Shown here one piece after another: positions 16,650 to 24,629 of a stretch of DNA of 64,000 nt. Positions within the stretch are counted from its first letter, which is position 1, and each line of letters starts with the position of its first letter. The stretch comes from Sphingomonas sp. CL5.1. GTDB taxonomy: Bacteria > Pseudomonadota > Alphaproteobacteria > Sphingomonadales > Sphingomonadaceae. The position numbers were made by a program, and so were the translations under genes. The stretch is from assembly GCF_013344685.1 (NCBI RefSeq), contig NZ_CP050137.1:1740001-1804000 (forward strand), in the 5' to 3' direction. The notes beneath the pieces were generated by a model. It was not told the DNA's origin and ran no database searches. It saw only the letters and a list, made by a program, of their open reading frames with translations.

Positions 16650-17837
16650 TCAGCTCACCGCCGCGATCGCCTGCGCGACATGCGCCACGTTGCGCGGCGT
16701 GAGGCCGGCGATGTTCGCGCGGCTCGATCCGGTGACATGGACATGCCATTCCTCGCGCAGCCGGCGCACCGCGTCGCCGGAGACGCCCAGCATCGCGAAC
16801 ATGCCGTGCTGGCCGGCGAGGAAGGAATAATCGCGCCGGTTGTTGCCGGAAAGCAGGCGGACCAGCTCGTGGCGCATGTCGCGGATGCGGTTGCGCATCG
16901 CCGCCAGCTCCTGCTCCCATGTCGCGCGCAGCGTCGCGTCGCCGAGGATGTGCGCGACGATTGCTGCGCCGTGATCGGGCGGCATCGAATAATTGGTGCG
17001 GACCACCGGCAGCAGGTTGCCGAGCGCGGTGTCCGCCTGTCCCGGATTGGCGCCGACCACGGTCAGCGCGCCGGTGCGCTCGCGATAGAGCGCGAAATTC
17101 TTCGAGCAGGAGCTGGCGACGATCATCTCCGGCAGCCGCTCGGCGAGGATCGCGAGGCCCTGCCGGTCCTCCTCCAGCCCTTCCGCGAAGCCGAGATAGG
17201 CGAGATCGACCAGCGGCGTCGCGCCGGAACGGGCGACCGCGTCCGCGATCTCCGCCCATTGCGCAGCGCTCGGGTCCGCGCCCGACGGATTGTGGCAGCA
17301 GCCGTGGAGCAGCACCGTGTCGCCGGCGCGCAGGCCGGCGAGCGCGCCCATCATCTCGTCCAGCTTCAGCGTGCCGGTGGCGATGTCGTAATAGGGATAG
17401 TTGACGATCTCGAACCCGGCGACGCCGAAGATCGCGGGGTGGTTCGCCCAGGTCGGATCGGGCAGGAAGATGCGCTTGCCGGTGCCGAACCTGCCGATGA
17501 AATCGGCCGCGACGCGCAGCGCCCCGGTGCCGCCGACCGTCTGGATCGTCCGCGCGCGGGCGTGCGCGTCGGAGCCTTCGCGGAACAGCAGGCCGCGCGT
17601 CCGCTCGTTATATTCGGGGTTGCCGGCCGAGGAGAGGTAGCGCTTGGTCGCCTGATTCTCCACCAGCGCGCGCTCCGCCGCCTTGACGGTCGGCAGGACG
17701 ATCACCTCGCCATGCTCGTCCTTGTAGATGCCGATGCCGAGATCGACCTTGTCGGGCGAGGGGTCTCGGGCAAAGGCCTGGGCCATTCCCAGGATCGGAT
17801 CTATCGGTGCTTCGGGCAGTTCGGCAAACATCGTCAT
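16650..17837 (-). CDS. Aromatic amino acid aminotransferase (class I PLP)
   Basis: This class I/II aminotransferase of 395 residues resembles TyrB/AspC, transferring the amino group between aromatic amino acids or aspartate and 2-oxoglutarate. The PLP-binding lysine lies in SSCSKNFALYRERTG, the substrate-carboxylate arginine in TGSSRANIAGL, and CCHNPSG carries the conserved asparagine. The ATG at 17837 follows GAGG by five bases; ATG 17831 is also possible. Two inverted repeats lie just upstream (17849-17885), suggesting its own regulated promoter. In the island it could feed tyrosine-derived phenylpyruvates towards phenylacetates, but the intervening steps are not in the window. Confidence 0.88.
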   Translation of the reverse strand: MTMFAELPEAPIDPILGMAQAFARDPSPDKVDLGIGIYKDEHGEVIVLPTVKAAERALVENQATKRYLSSAGNPEYNERTRGLLFREGSDAHARARTIQTVGGTGALRVAADFIGRFGTGKRIFLPDPTWANHPAIFGVAGFEIVNYPYYDIATGTLKLDEMMGALAGLRAGDTVLLHGCCHNPSGADPSAAQWAEIADAVARSGATPLVDLAYLGFAEGLEEDRQGLAILAERLPEMIVASSCSKNFALYRERTGALTVVGANPGQADTALGNLLPVVRTNYSMPPDHGAAIVAHILGDATLRATWEQELAAMRNRIRDMRHELVRLLSGNNRRDYSFLAGQHGMFAMLGVSGDAVRRLREEWHVHVTGSSRANIAGLTPRNVAHVAQAIAAVS

Positions 17838-17848
17838 TCCCACCTCAG

Positions 17849-17885
17849 GTATCGTTATCCGATACATTGGAACGTATTACGATAC
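17849..17885 (-). promoter_or_regulatory. Pair of inverted repeats upstream of the aminotransferase (candidate operator)
   Basis: A perfect 6-bp inverted repeat, GTATCG-N5-CGATAC, spans 17849-17865. A second related site, GTAT-TACG-ATAC, spans 17874-17885, about 25 bases further. Both lie in the 89-base gap ahead of the aminotransferase gene (minus strand), where an operator would sit. They differ from the TAACATG motif used elsewhere in the island. The cognate regulator is unknown. Confidence 0.5.
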
Positions 17886-17926
17886 AATATGCTTGTCGTG
17901 TTTTACTACGCGAGACGCGCGGGCGC

Positions 17927-18580
17927 TCAATATACGATGTCGGTCAGGCCGTGCGCCTCGGCGCCGGCACGCTCCCGCTCCAGCGCGCGTTGCAGCGGGG
18001 CGAGCTGGCGGACGCGCGCGGCATGATCGGTGATCGCGGGATAATCGGCCAGCGGAAAGCCGCCCTTCTGCGCGACGTTGCACAGCCAGAACAGATAGAC
18101 GTCGACGATCGACCAGCGCTCGCCATACCACCAGCGCCCGTCCACCCCGGCGGCGATGCGCGCGCATTCGGCGGCGAACTTGCGCATCCCGTCGGCCTTC
18201 ACGTCCGCCGGATCGCCGACAGTATATTTGTCCGGCGCGCGAATCTGCCGCATCGCCGGATGCAGCGTGGATGAGCACCACAAAAGGTCGCTGAGCGGTG
18301 CGATATCGCTCACCGGATCGCTGTCGTGCGGCAGCAGCCCCGCTGTCGGGAACAGCCGGTCGAGGAAGACGAGGATCGCGACGTTCTCGGTCATGATCCG
18401 CCCGTCGATCGCCAGCGCGGGCACCTTGCCCTTCGGATTGACGCGGGCGTAGTCGGCGGACTTCTGCTCGTCCGCGCGGATGTTCACCAGCCGGTCGCGA
18501 TAGCGCACGCCGGTCCCCTCCAGCGCGGTCATGGTGACGCGCGAGCAGGCGCCCGGAAAGAAATAGAGCGTCAGGTCCAT
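17927..18580 (-). CDS. Glutathione S-transferase family protein
   Basis: The 217-residue protein has a thioredoxin-like N-terminal domain (residues 1-80) and an all-helical C-terminal domain. The N-terminus reads MDLTLYFFPGACSRV, placing a cysteine at residue 12 where beta-class GSTs have theirs. The glutathione-binding KVPAL and TENVAIL elements are present. It is the last gene of the ring-cleavage operon, 43 bases after an aldehyde dehydrogenase. GSTs in sphingomonad aromatic clusters can act as isomerases, ether-cleaving or detoxifying enzymes; which applies here cannot be read from sequence. The ATG at 18580 is preferred because earlier in-frame codons overlap the neighbouring gene. Confidence 0.85.
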   Translation of the reverse strand: MDLTLYFFPGACSRVTMTALEGTGVRYRDRLVNIRADEQKSADYARVNPKGKVPALAIDGRIMTENVAILVFLDRLFPTAGLLPHDSDPVSDIAPLSDLLWCSSTLHPAMRQIRAPDKYTVGDPADVKADGMRKFAAECARIAAGVDGRWWYGERWSIVDVYLFWLCNVAQKGGFPLADYPAITDHAARVRQLAPLQRALERERAGAEAHGLTDIVY

Positions 18581-18623
18581 TGCCGGTTCCCCGAAAGCTG
18601 GGTCCGCCGCGCGGGCGGGAACG

Positions 18624-20033
18624 TCAAGCGCCGGCGGGAAGCCGGACGGTCTGGAGCTGCATATATTCGTCCAGCCCGTGCAGGCCGAACTCCACCCCGA
18701 TCCCCGATTGCTTCGCGCCGCCGAACGGCACGTCGGGCGATATCTTGGAATGGCTGTTGACCCATGCCGTGCCGCATTCCAGCCGCTGCGCAAGCTCGGC
18801 CGCGCGGCCGATATCGCTCGACCAGACCGATCCGCCGAGGCCGTTCTCGCTCGCATTGGCGCGCGCCAGCACGTCCTCCACGTCGCTGTAGCGGACGATC
18901 GGCAGGACCGGGCCGAACTGCTCCTCGTCGACGATGCGGTTGCCGTCGGTCACGTCGACCACCACGGAGAGCGGGAAGAAATAGCCCTCGCCGTCCAGCG
19001 GCTCGCCCCCCGCGAGGAAGCGGCCGCCCCGCGCGCGGGCGTCCTCCGCCAGCGAGCGGACGTAATCGAACTGGCGCCGGTTCTGGAGCGGCCCGTATTG
19101 CGTCGCGGGATCGGCGCCGGGGCCGACCTTCGCCGCCGCCGCCAGCGCCGCCACCTTCTCCGCCAGCGCGTCGTGCAGGCTGTCATGGACATAGACGCGC
19201 TTGATCGCCGCGCAGATCTGCCCGCTGTTGCCAAAGGCATATTGGAAGATCTGCGGCGCGATCGCCTCGACATCGGCGTCGGGAAGGACGATCGCCGCGT
19301 CGTTGCCGCCCAGCTCCAGCGTCAGCCGCTTCAGGTTGGCCGCGCCGTCGCGCATGATCGCGCGGCCGGTGGGGGTGGAGCCGGTGAACACCACCTTGTC
19401 GATATCGGGGTGCCTGGCGATGCCCGATCCGATCTCGATATCGCCGGTCACGACATTCCACACCCCGGCGGGCAGGTGCCGGGCGGCGATCTCCACCACG
19501 CGCAGCGTCGCCAGCGGCGTGTTGGGCGATGGCTTCTGCACCACGGTGTTGCCGGCGACCAGCGCCGGGATGACGTGCCAGATCGCGATCATCACCGGGA
19601 AGTTCCACGGCGTGATCGAGCCGACCACGCCCAGCGGCTTGCGGTGGATCTCGACCCGTCCGCCGTCCGCCTGCTCGATCCGCTCGACCGCCGGGCGGAA
19701 GCCGGCGGTGGTGCGCGTCCAGTGGATCGCGCCGTGGATCTCGCCCACCGCCGCGCGCAGCGGCTTGCCCTGCTCGCGCGAGAGCAGCGCGCCGAGTTCG
19801 TCGGCTTCGGCGGCCAGCGCGTCGGCAAAGGCGTGGATCATCTCCGCGCGGCGCTCGATCGGCGTCGCGGCCCAGCCGGGGAAGGCGGCGCGCGCGGCGG
19901 CGACCGCCTGGTCGAGCTGCTCGACGCTCGCCAGCGGGCATTGCGCGAACTCGGCGCCGGTGGCTGGGTCGATCACCGCGAAGCTGTCGGCGCAGGGCAC
20001 GGCCTTGCCGCCGATCGTCAGTGCGAAGGACAT
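18624..20033 (-). CDS. NAD(P)-dependent aldehyde dehydrogenase
   Basis: A 469-residue aldehyde dehydrogenase with ITPWNFPVMIAIWHVIPAL, the glutamate motif LTLELGGNDAA and the catalytic cysteine in GNSGQICAAIKR. The start at 20033 has GAGGAG six bases upstream. It is distinct from both HpaE and GabD in this island, so a third aldehyde substrate is implied. A phenylacetaldehyde-type compound upstream of the ring, or a second succinate-semialdehyde activity, are the plausible choices. It lies 20 bases after hpaI and 43 bases before the GST gene, firmly inside the operon. Confidence 0.87.
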   Translation of the reverse strand: MSFALTIGGKAVPCADSFAVIDPATGAEFAQCPLASVEQLDQAVAAARAAFPGWAATPIERRAEMIHAFADALAAEADELGALLSREQGKPLRAAVGEIHGAIHWTRTTAGFRPAVERIEQADGGRVEIHRKPLGVVGSITPWNFPVMIAIWHVIPALVAGNTVVQKPSPNTPLATLRVVEIAARHLPAGVWNVVTGDIEIGSGIARHPDIDKVVFTGSTPTGRAIMRDGAANLKRLTLELGGNDAAIVLPDADVEAIAPQIFQYAFGNSGQICAAIKRVYVHDSLHDALAEKVAALAAAAKVGPGADPATQYGPLQNRRQFDYVRSLAEDARARGGRFLAGGEPLDGEGYFFPLSVVVDVTDGNRIVDEEQFGPVLPIVRYSDVEDVLARANASENGLGGSVWSSDIGRAAELAQRLECGTAWVNSHSKISPDVPFGGAKQSGIGVEFGLHGLDEYMQLQTVRLPAGA

Positions 20034-20053
20034 GTTCGTCTCCTCTGTCATGT

Positions 20054-20812
20054 TCAGGCGCGGCACGTCCGCAGCAGCGCGCGTCCGCCGTTCGCCAGCA
20101 GCCCGATGTCGGTGCCGATCGAGACGAAGGCGAAGCCCTGCGCGGCGCGCGCGCGCGCGTCGTCCGCATCGAGCGCGAAGATGCCGGCGGGCTTGCCGGC
20201 GGCGCGGATCGCGGCGAAGGCGCGGTCGATCGCGGCCTGCACCTCCGGCGCGCGCGGGTTGCCGAGATGGCCGAGCGAGGCGGCGAGGTCGGCGGGGCCG
20301 ATGAACAGGCCGTCGACGCCCTCCACCGCCGCGATCTCCCCCACCGCGGCCAGCGCCGCGCCGCTCTCGATCTGCACGATGATGCCGACGCGCTCGTGCG
20401 CGGTGGCAAGATAGTCCGCCTGCGCGCCGAAGCGCGAGGCGCGGCTGGTCGAGCTGGCGACGCCCCGGATGCCGCGCGGCGGGAAGCGCGCGGCGGAGAC
20501 GATCGCCGCCGCCTGTTCGGCGCTCTCGACCATCGGGACCAGCAGCGTGCCGAAGCCGATGTCGAGATATTGCTTGATCGTCACCGCGTCGCCCACCGGC
20601 GGCCGCGCGATGACGTGGACCGGGTAGGGGGCGACCGCCTGCAACTGGCCGAGCAGGGTCTGCGCGGTGTTGGGCGCGTGCTCGCCGTCGAACAGCAGCC
20701 AGTCGAAGCCGAGCGTCGCGCAGATTTCCGCCGTATAATTGCAGGCGAGCGCCTGCCACAGCCCGAGCCGCGCGCCGGGCGCGGCGTCGATCCAGTCGCG
20801 GAACGTGCTCAT
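20054..20812 (-). CDS. hpaI: 4-hydroxy-2-oxoheptanedioate aldolase (HpcH/HpaI family)
   Basis: HpaI is a class II pyruvate aldolase that splits 4-hydroxy-2-oxoheptanedioate into pyruvate and succinate semialdehyde. The 252-residue protein has the family blocks: [13 protein letters not shown] with the catalytic histidine, VIARPP, the metal-binding glutamate in [10 protein letters not shown], and the aspartate in [10 protein letters not shown]. Its ATG overlaps the stop of hpaH (ATGA). The next downstream gene is an aldehyde dehydrogenase, and gabD lies further on in the island, both suitable for the aldehyde it produces. Confidence 0.92.
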   Translation of the reverse strand: MSTFRDWIDAAPGARLGLWQALACNYTAEICATLGFDWLLFDGEHAPNTAQTLLGQLQAVAPYPVHVIARPPVGDAVTIKQYLDIGFGTLLVPMVESAEQAAAIVSAARFPPRGIRGVASSTSRASRFGAQADYLATAHERVGIIVQIESGAALAAVGEIAAVEGVDGLFIGPADLAASLGHLGNPRAPEVQAAIDRAFAAIRAAGKPAGIFALDADDARARAAQGFAFVSIGTDIGLLANGGRALLRTCRA

Positions 20813-21615
20813 GCGAAGCGCACCGAGATCGCGCCGAGCGGGCCGAAATCGACGTGGAAGGTGTCGCCCGCGCGCGCCGGCACCGGCGCGGTGAAGCTGC
20901 CGCCGAGGATGATCTCGCCCGCCTCCAGCGTCTCGCCATAGGGGTGCAGCTTGTTGGCCAGCCACGCCGGGCCGAGCGCGGGATGGCCCAGCACGGCGGC
21001 GGCGACTCCAGAATCCTCGATCACGCCGTTGCGGTAGATTAGCGCCGAGACCCAGCGCAGGTCGATATCGTGCGGTCGCATCGGCCGGCCGCCCAGCACC
21101 AGCCCGGCGTTGGCGGCATTGTCGGAAATGGTGTCGAACACCTTCCGCGTCGTGCCGGTGGCGCGATCGACCTGCTCGATCCGCGCGTCGATGATCTCGA
21201 TCGCCGGGACGATGTAATCCACCGCGTCGAGCACGTCGAACAGGGTGCAGTCGGGCCCACTGAGCGGCTGTTTCAGGCGGAAGGCCAGCTCCACCTCGAC
21301 GCGCGGCACGATGAAGCGGCCGATCGGGATGTCGCGCCCGTCGGGAAACAGCATGTCGTCAAGCAGCAGGCCGTAATCCGGTTCGTCGATGTTCGAGGAA
21401 CGCTGCATCGCGCGGCTGGTCAGCCCGATCTTGTGGCCGATAGCCTTCCGCCCCTCCGCGATCTTGCGCCGCGTCCAGGCGCGCTGGATCGCATAGGCGT
21501 CCTCGATCGCGATTTCGGGGTGGCGCAGCGAGAATTGCGCGATCTGCGCGCCGCCGCGCTCGACTTCGTGCAGCTCGTTCGCGAGCCGGTCGATCAGGTC
21601 GGGGGACAGGGCCAT
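20809..21615 (-). CDS. hpaH: 2-oxo-hept-3-ene-1,7-dioate hydratase
   Basis: HpaH hydrates the dienol/oxo-heptenedioate intermediate ahead of HpaI. The 268-residue protein belongs to the MhpD/HpaH hydratase family, related to the fumarylacetoacetase fold. It shows [14 protein letters not shown], then the metal-site stretch [24 protein letters not shown], and a C-terminal [20 protein letters not shown]. The start is ATG at 21615; an upstream frame to 21687 would overlap hpaF. Seven bases separate it from hpaF, and its stop overlaps hpaI. Confidence 0.93.
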   Translation of the reverse strand: MALSPDLIDRLANELHEVERGGAQIAQFSLRHPEIAIEDAYAIQRAWTRRKIAEGRKAIGHKIGLTSRAMQRSSNIDEPDYGLLLDDMLFPDGRDIPIGRFIVPRVEVELAFRLKQPLSGPDCTLFDVLDAVDYIVPAIEIIDARIEQVDRATGTTRKVFDTISDNAANAGLVLGGRPMRPHDIDLRWVSALIYRNGVIEDSGVAAAVLGHPALGPAWLANKLHPYGETLEAGEIILGGSFTAPVPARAGDTFHVDFGPLGAISVRFA

Positions 21616-21622
21616 CGTGATC

Positions 21623-22012
21623 TTACTTCTTCGCGGCGAGGCGCTGGTGGATGGTGTTGTGTTTCCACCCCTCCGCTTCCTCGACATAGAGGGAAAGGGC
21701 GAGCGGGCGGCGCTCGAACAGGTCGCCGAGGAACGCCCTCACCGCCGCGAACATCTGGTCGAAGAACGCTTTGCGGAACGCCGCGTCGCGGCCCGCGCCC
21801 ATCTTCACGTCGATGTTGATGAAGGCGTCGTCGGTGCCCTCGCCGTCCGCGATGACGTAATCGGTCAGGCGGATTGCGCGGACGCGGATGCCGCCGACCG
21901 GGAACATCCCGCCGGAGCGTTCGCGCATCTCCGCCGCGATCAGCGCGAGCAGGCCGGGCGGGTCGAACTCGCCCTCCAGGTTGGCGGTCCATTCGACGGT
22001 GGCGTGCGCCAT
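21623..22012 (-). CDS. hpaF: 5-carboxymethyl-2-hydroxymuconate delta-isomerase-like protein
   Basis: HpaF isomerises 5-carboxymethyl-2-hydroxymuconate in the homoprotocatechuate meta pathway. The 129-residue protein aligns along its length with the family: [19 protein letters not shown], then [15 protein letters not shown], then [11 protein letters not shown]. The family uses an N-terminal proline as catalytic base, and here the protein begins MAHATVEW (or MMAH from a GTG at 22015), so residue 2 is alanine. Either the start is misjudged, the chemistry tolerates alanine, or the protein has another role. Its ATG overlaps the ligB-like stop by one base, which supports the chosen start. Confidence 0.85.
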   Translation of the reverse strand: MAHATVEWTANLEGEFDPPGLLALIAAEMRERSGGMFPVGGIRVRAIRLTDYVIADGEGTDDAFINIDVKMGAGRDAAFRKAFFDQMFAAVRAFLGDLFERRPLALSLYVEEAEGWKHNTIHQRLAAKK

Positions 22013-22830
22013 CACACGATCTCCGACCGGCCGATCACGCAGCCGGTGCTGAAGATCGGGATCGGCTGGTAGAAGTCGATATGCCCCTTGCCGCCAGCGG
22101 CGGCGGCGGCGGCGATCAGCGTGCGGATCTCATAGCCGCCCTGCCCGCCGTCGGCATAGGTTTCGACATCGGTATAGGCAGTCATCCGCGCCTCGTCGCC
22201 CGAGGCCCAGCGGGTGAGGAATTCGCGGTCCCACGCCTCGTTGACGCGCCCGCTGTCCGGCGTGCAGGGCCAGTGCGAGATGCCGCCGGTGCCGACCAGC
22301 GCGATCCGCCGGGGCACCTTGTCGGCGGCGCGGCGCAGCGCGCGGCCGAAGGCATAGGCGCGGTGCAGCGGGGTGAGCGGCGGCCCCTGGCAGTTGATGT
22401 TGGCCGGGATCACCGTCAGCTCGTTGTCGGGATCGAGGAAGTGCAGCGGCACCATGATGCCGTGGTCGAACTTCCATTCCTCGGCATAAGCGACGTCGAC
22501 CGTCTGCTGCACCTCGGCGATCAGCCGGCGCGACAGTTCGGCGTCGCCGCGGATGCGCTGGCGCGGGATGCGCAGCCATTCGGGGTCCTCGATCGGCCCG
22601 TCGTAATGGTCCGCTGCGCCGATCGCGTAGGCGGGCATGTTGTCCATGAAGAAATTGGCGAAATGCTCCGCCGCGACGACGATCAGCACCTCGGCGCCGG
22701 CCGCGCGGATCGCGTCGCGCATCCCGCGATAGGCGGCGTAATAGGGATCGCGCAGTTCGGGCGGCGCCATGTCCGCCCGCCCGGTGATGCCCGGCCCATG
22801 GCTGCAAATGCCGCTGAACACGAGGGTCAT
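22012..22830 (-). CDS. LigB-type extradiol ring-cleavage dioxygenase, catalytic subunit
   Basis: This class III extradiol dioxygenase beta subunit (272 residues) opens a catecholic ring next to the hydroxyls using Fe(II). Compared with LigB, the expected ligands are visible: H11 (GICSHGPG), H56 (AAEHFANFF) and E234 (GGYEIRTL); the catalytic/substrate histidines H123 (KFDHGIMVPL) and H186 (GTGGISHWP) are also present. The small LigA-like subunit gene precedes it with an ATGA overlap. The hpaF/G/H/I neighbours indicate homoprotocatechuate as substrate, in place of the single-subunit HpaD known from E. coli; protocatechuate or a methoxylated analogue remain possible. Confidence 0.9.
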   Translation of the reverse strand: MTLVFSGICSHGPGITGRADMAPPELRDPYYAAYRGMRDAIRAAGAEVLIVVAAEHFANFFMDNMPAYAIGAADHYDGPIEDPEWLRIPRQRIRGDAELSRRLIAEVQQTVDVAYAEEWKFDHGIMVPLHFLDPDNELTVIPANINCQGPPLTPLHRAYAFGRALRRAADKVPRRIALVGTGGISHWPCTPDSGRVNEAWDREFLTRWASGDEARMTAYTDVETYADGGQGGYEIRTLIAAAAAAGGKGHIDFYQPIPIFSTGCVIGRSEIV

Positions 22831-23153
22831 ACGCCTGCCACCTTGTCGTCATAGCCGGTCGTCATGGCATAGACGCCGGCGCGGATCGGGCCGTGCTGCC
22901 GCACGCCGTCGCGCATCCGCTGGAGATAATCGGCCCATTCGATCCGCATGAACGCGGCGAAGTGCATCAGGATCTGTCCGTTGACGCCGAGCACGTAGAG
23001 CAGCCCGATATCCGGCTCCAGCACCGCGCGGCGCTCCTCGCCGGTCAGCTCGTAACGGTCGGCGACGGCGGGGGCGTCGGCGGTGAAATCGGCCTGCAAC
23101 GCCGGATCGCGGTTGAGCTGATAGAGCAGCTTCTGGAGCTGGTAGAGGCTCAT
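22827..23153 (-). CDS. LigA-like small subunit of extradiol dioxygenase
   Basis: This 108-residue helical protein matches the protocatechuate 4,5-dioxygenase alpha-subunit family. The pattern is an N-terminal YQLQKLLYQLNRDPALQADF, then RYELTGEERRAVLEPDIGLLYVLGVN with the short hydrophobic VLGVNGQILMHFA stretch. LigA-type subunits cap the active site of the LigB partner and influence substrate choice. The ATG at 23153 overlaps the upstream hpaG stop, and its own stop overlaps the ligB-like ATG, so the three are tightly coupled. Confidence 0.88.
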   Translation of the reverse strand: MSLYQLQKLLYQLNRDPALQADFTADAPAVADRYELTGEERRAVLEPDIGLLYVLGVNGQILMHFAAFMRIEWADYLQRMRDGVRQHGPIRAGVYAMTTGYDDKVAGV

Positions 23154-23902
23154 GCCTGCAGCCCCACGCGATGCACGAGGCTGCCGACGCGCTCCACGGT
23201 GCAGGCCACCTCGTCGCCCGCGCGGACGAAATGGACGCCGTGCGGCGTGCCGGTCAGGATCATGTCGCCGGGCGAGAGCGTCATGAACCCGGAGAGATAG
23301 GTGATCAGCGCCGCTACCGAGAACACCATGTCGCCGGTCGAGCCGGACTGGACGGTCGCGCCGTTGACGGTGGTGGACAGCGCCAGCGCCTGCGGATCGC
23401 CGACATCCGCCGCGTCGACGATCCACGGGCCGATCGGGGTCAGCCCGTCGCGGTTCTTCACGCGGAGGTTGGGGCGATAGTAGTTCTCGAGGAACTCGCG
23501 CACCGCATAGTCGCAGGCGATCGTATAGCCGGCGACATAGTCGAGCGCCTCGGACGCGGCGACGCGGCGCGCGGTGCGGCCGATCACCGCGACCAGCTCG
23601 CATTCGGGGTGCATCTGGTCGGCATCGCGCGGCTTGGGCGAGACGCCGTCGTGGGCGACGAAGCCGTTCGGCCCTTTCAGGAACACCAGCGGCTGCGACG
23701 GCGGCTTGAAGCCCAGCTCGACCGAATGGTCGGCATAGTTCAGCCCGAGCGCGAACACCGTCGCGCCCGGCGTGACCGGCGGCAGCAGCGTGGCGGCATC
23801 CCAGCCCACCGTGGACCCGTCGGCCAGCGCGATCGCCCGCTCATCGGGCGAGACGACGCCCCATTGCTCGCGCCCCGCATGGATCAGCCTGACGCGCTTC
23901 AT
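23150..23902 (-). CDS. hpaG2: HpaG decarboxylase/isomerase half (fumarylacetoacetate hydrolase family), copy 2
   Basis: This 250-residue protein has the fumarylacetoacetase C-terminal fold. It corresponds to one half of the bifunctional HpaG, which decarboxylates and isomerises the oxidised meta-cleavage product. Visible are VFALGLNYADH, PLVFLKGPN, the metal-site HPECELVAVIG stretch, CDYAVREF, and DMILTGTPHG near the C-terminus. The companion half is encoded immediately upstream with an overlap (ATG at 23902 against a stop at 23899), so a single bifunctional HpaG is split into two adjacent genes here. Its stop overlaps the LigA-like start. Confidence 0.9.
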   Translation of the reverse strand: MKRVRLIHAGREQWGVVSPDERAIALADGSTVGWDAATLLPPVTPGATVFALGLNYADHSVELGFKPPSQPLVFLKGPNGFVAHDGVSPKPRDADQMHPECELVAVIGRTARRVAASEALDYVAGYTIACDYAVREFLENYYRPNLRVKNRDGLTPIGPWIVDAADVGDPQALALSTTVNGATVQSGSTGDMVFSVAALITYLSGFMTLSPGDMILTGTPHGVHFVRAGDEVACTVERVGSLVHRVGLQA

Positions 23903-24504
23903 CGCGCCTGCTCCGCGACGAGCGACACGGCTAGCGGGGCGAAGCCCTCCGCCGTCACCTCGATCGTGTCGCCCGCCCGCGCGGCCGGCGCGTCGCCGGC
24001 GATGCCGCACAGCAGCAGGTCGCCGGGCGCGAGCGTCATGAAGGTCGCGATCTCGCGTTCCAGCGCGGCGGGATCGCGCACCAGCCGCGACAGGTTCCAG
24101 CGGTGGCGCTCCACGCCGCCGACGCGCGTCACGATCTCGATCGACGCGAGATCGGCGGGCAGGGCGGTCGCCGGGCCGAGCGGCAGGAAGCCGTCGCGGC
24201 AGCGTTCGGCGATCGCCGGGCGGTAGAAGCTGGCGTGGGGCACGAACAGATCGATAGCGAGCCGCGCGACCGGCGGCCCGGCCAATGCGCGCTCGATCGC
24301 GATAGTTGCGCCCACCGCAACTTCGGCGATGTCGCCGGGCAGGGCCACCGCCGAACCGTTCGCGGCGAAGCAATTGCGCGGCTTGATATAGAGAATCGGC
24401 GCGACCGGCGGCCTGCCATAGGGCTTCTCGCCCAGCGCATCTCCCAGCGCCGCCACCTGCTCGCGGTCGTTCAGCGCCACGCCATAGGCTGTCCCGCCGA
24501 TCAT
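23899..24504 (-). CDS. hpaG1: HpaG half (fumarylacetoacetate hydrolase family), copy 1
   Basis: This 201-residue protein resembles the N-terminal half of HpaG. It shows GTAYGVALNDREQVAAL, PILYIKPRNCFA, an ATIAIER metal-site region, and the late FMTLAPGDLLLCGIAGD. It is shorter and more diverged than the next gene, and the fumarylacetoacetase metal ligands are less obvious, so it may be mainly structural or carry only one of the two activities. It is the first gene of the minus-strand operon; its start faces hpaE across a 125-base divergent promoter region carrying the two direct repeats. Confidence 0.85.
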   Translation of the reverse strand: MIGGTAYGVALNDREQVAALGDALGEKPYGRPPVAPILYIKPRNCFAANGSAVALPGDIAEVAVGATIAIERALAGPPVARLAIDLFVPHASFYRPAIAERCRDGFLPLGPATALPADLASIEIVTRVGGVERHRWNLSRLVRDPAALEREIATFMTLAPGDLLLCGIAGDAPAARAGDTIEVTAEGFAPLAVSLVAEQAR

Positions 24505-24536
24505 GCCTTCCTCTCGTTCGTCATGCCCGTGACTTA

Positions 24537-24612
24537 ATATTTAACATGATAAGGGTCAAGTCGCCGCTTTGGGTTTGACGGCCGAAGCCGGAGGATATAT
24601 TTAACACGATAA
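24537..24612. promoter_or_regulatory. Direct repeats in divergent hpaG1/hpaE promoter (candidate operator)
   Basis: Two 16-bp copies, ATATTTAACATGATAA at 24537-24552 and ATATTTAACACGATAA at 24597-24612, differ at one base and begin exactly 60 bp apart. They are AT-rich islands in very GC-rich surroundings and lie between the divergent starts at 24504 and 24630. The core TAACATGATA resembles the palindrome at 28882. Their placement fits a regulator controlling both arms of the pathway. Confidence 0.6.
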
Positions 24613-24629
24613 TCAATTGTGGAGTCCTT

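Noticed and set aside
15462..18026. An 854-codon plus-strand open frame opposite gabD, IclR and aminotransferase genes
   Set aside because: The three minus-strand genes carry catalytic and HTH motifs; the plus frame has none.
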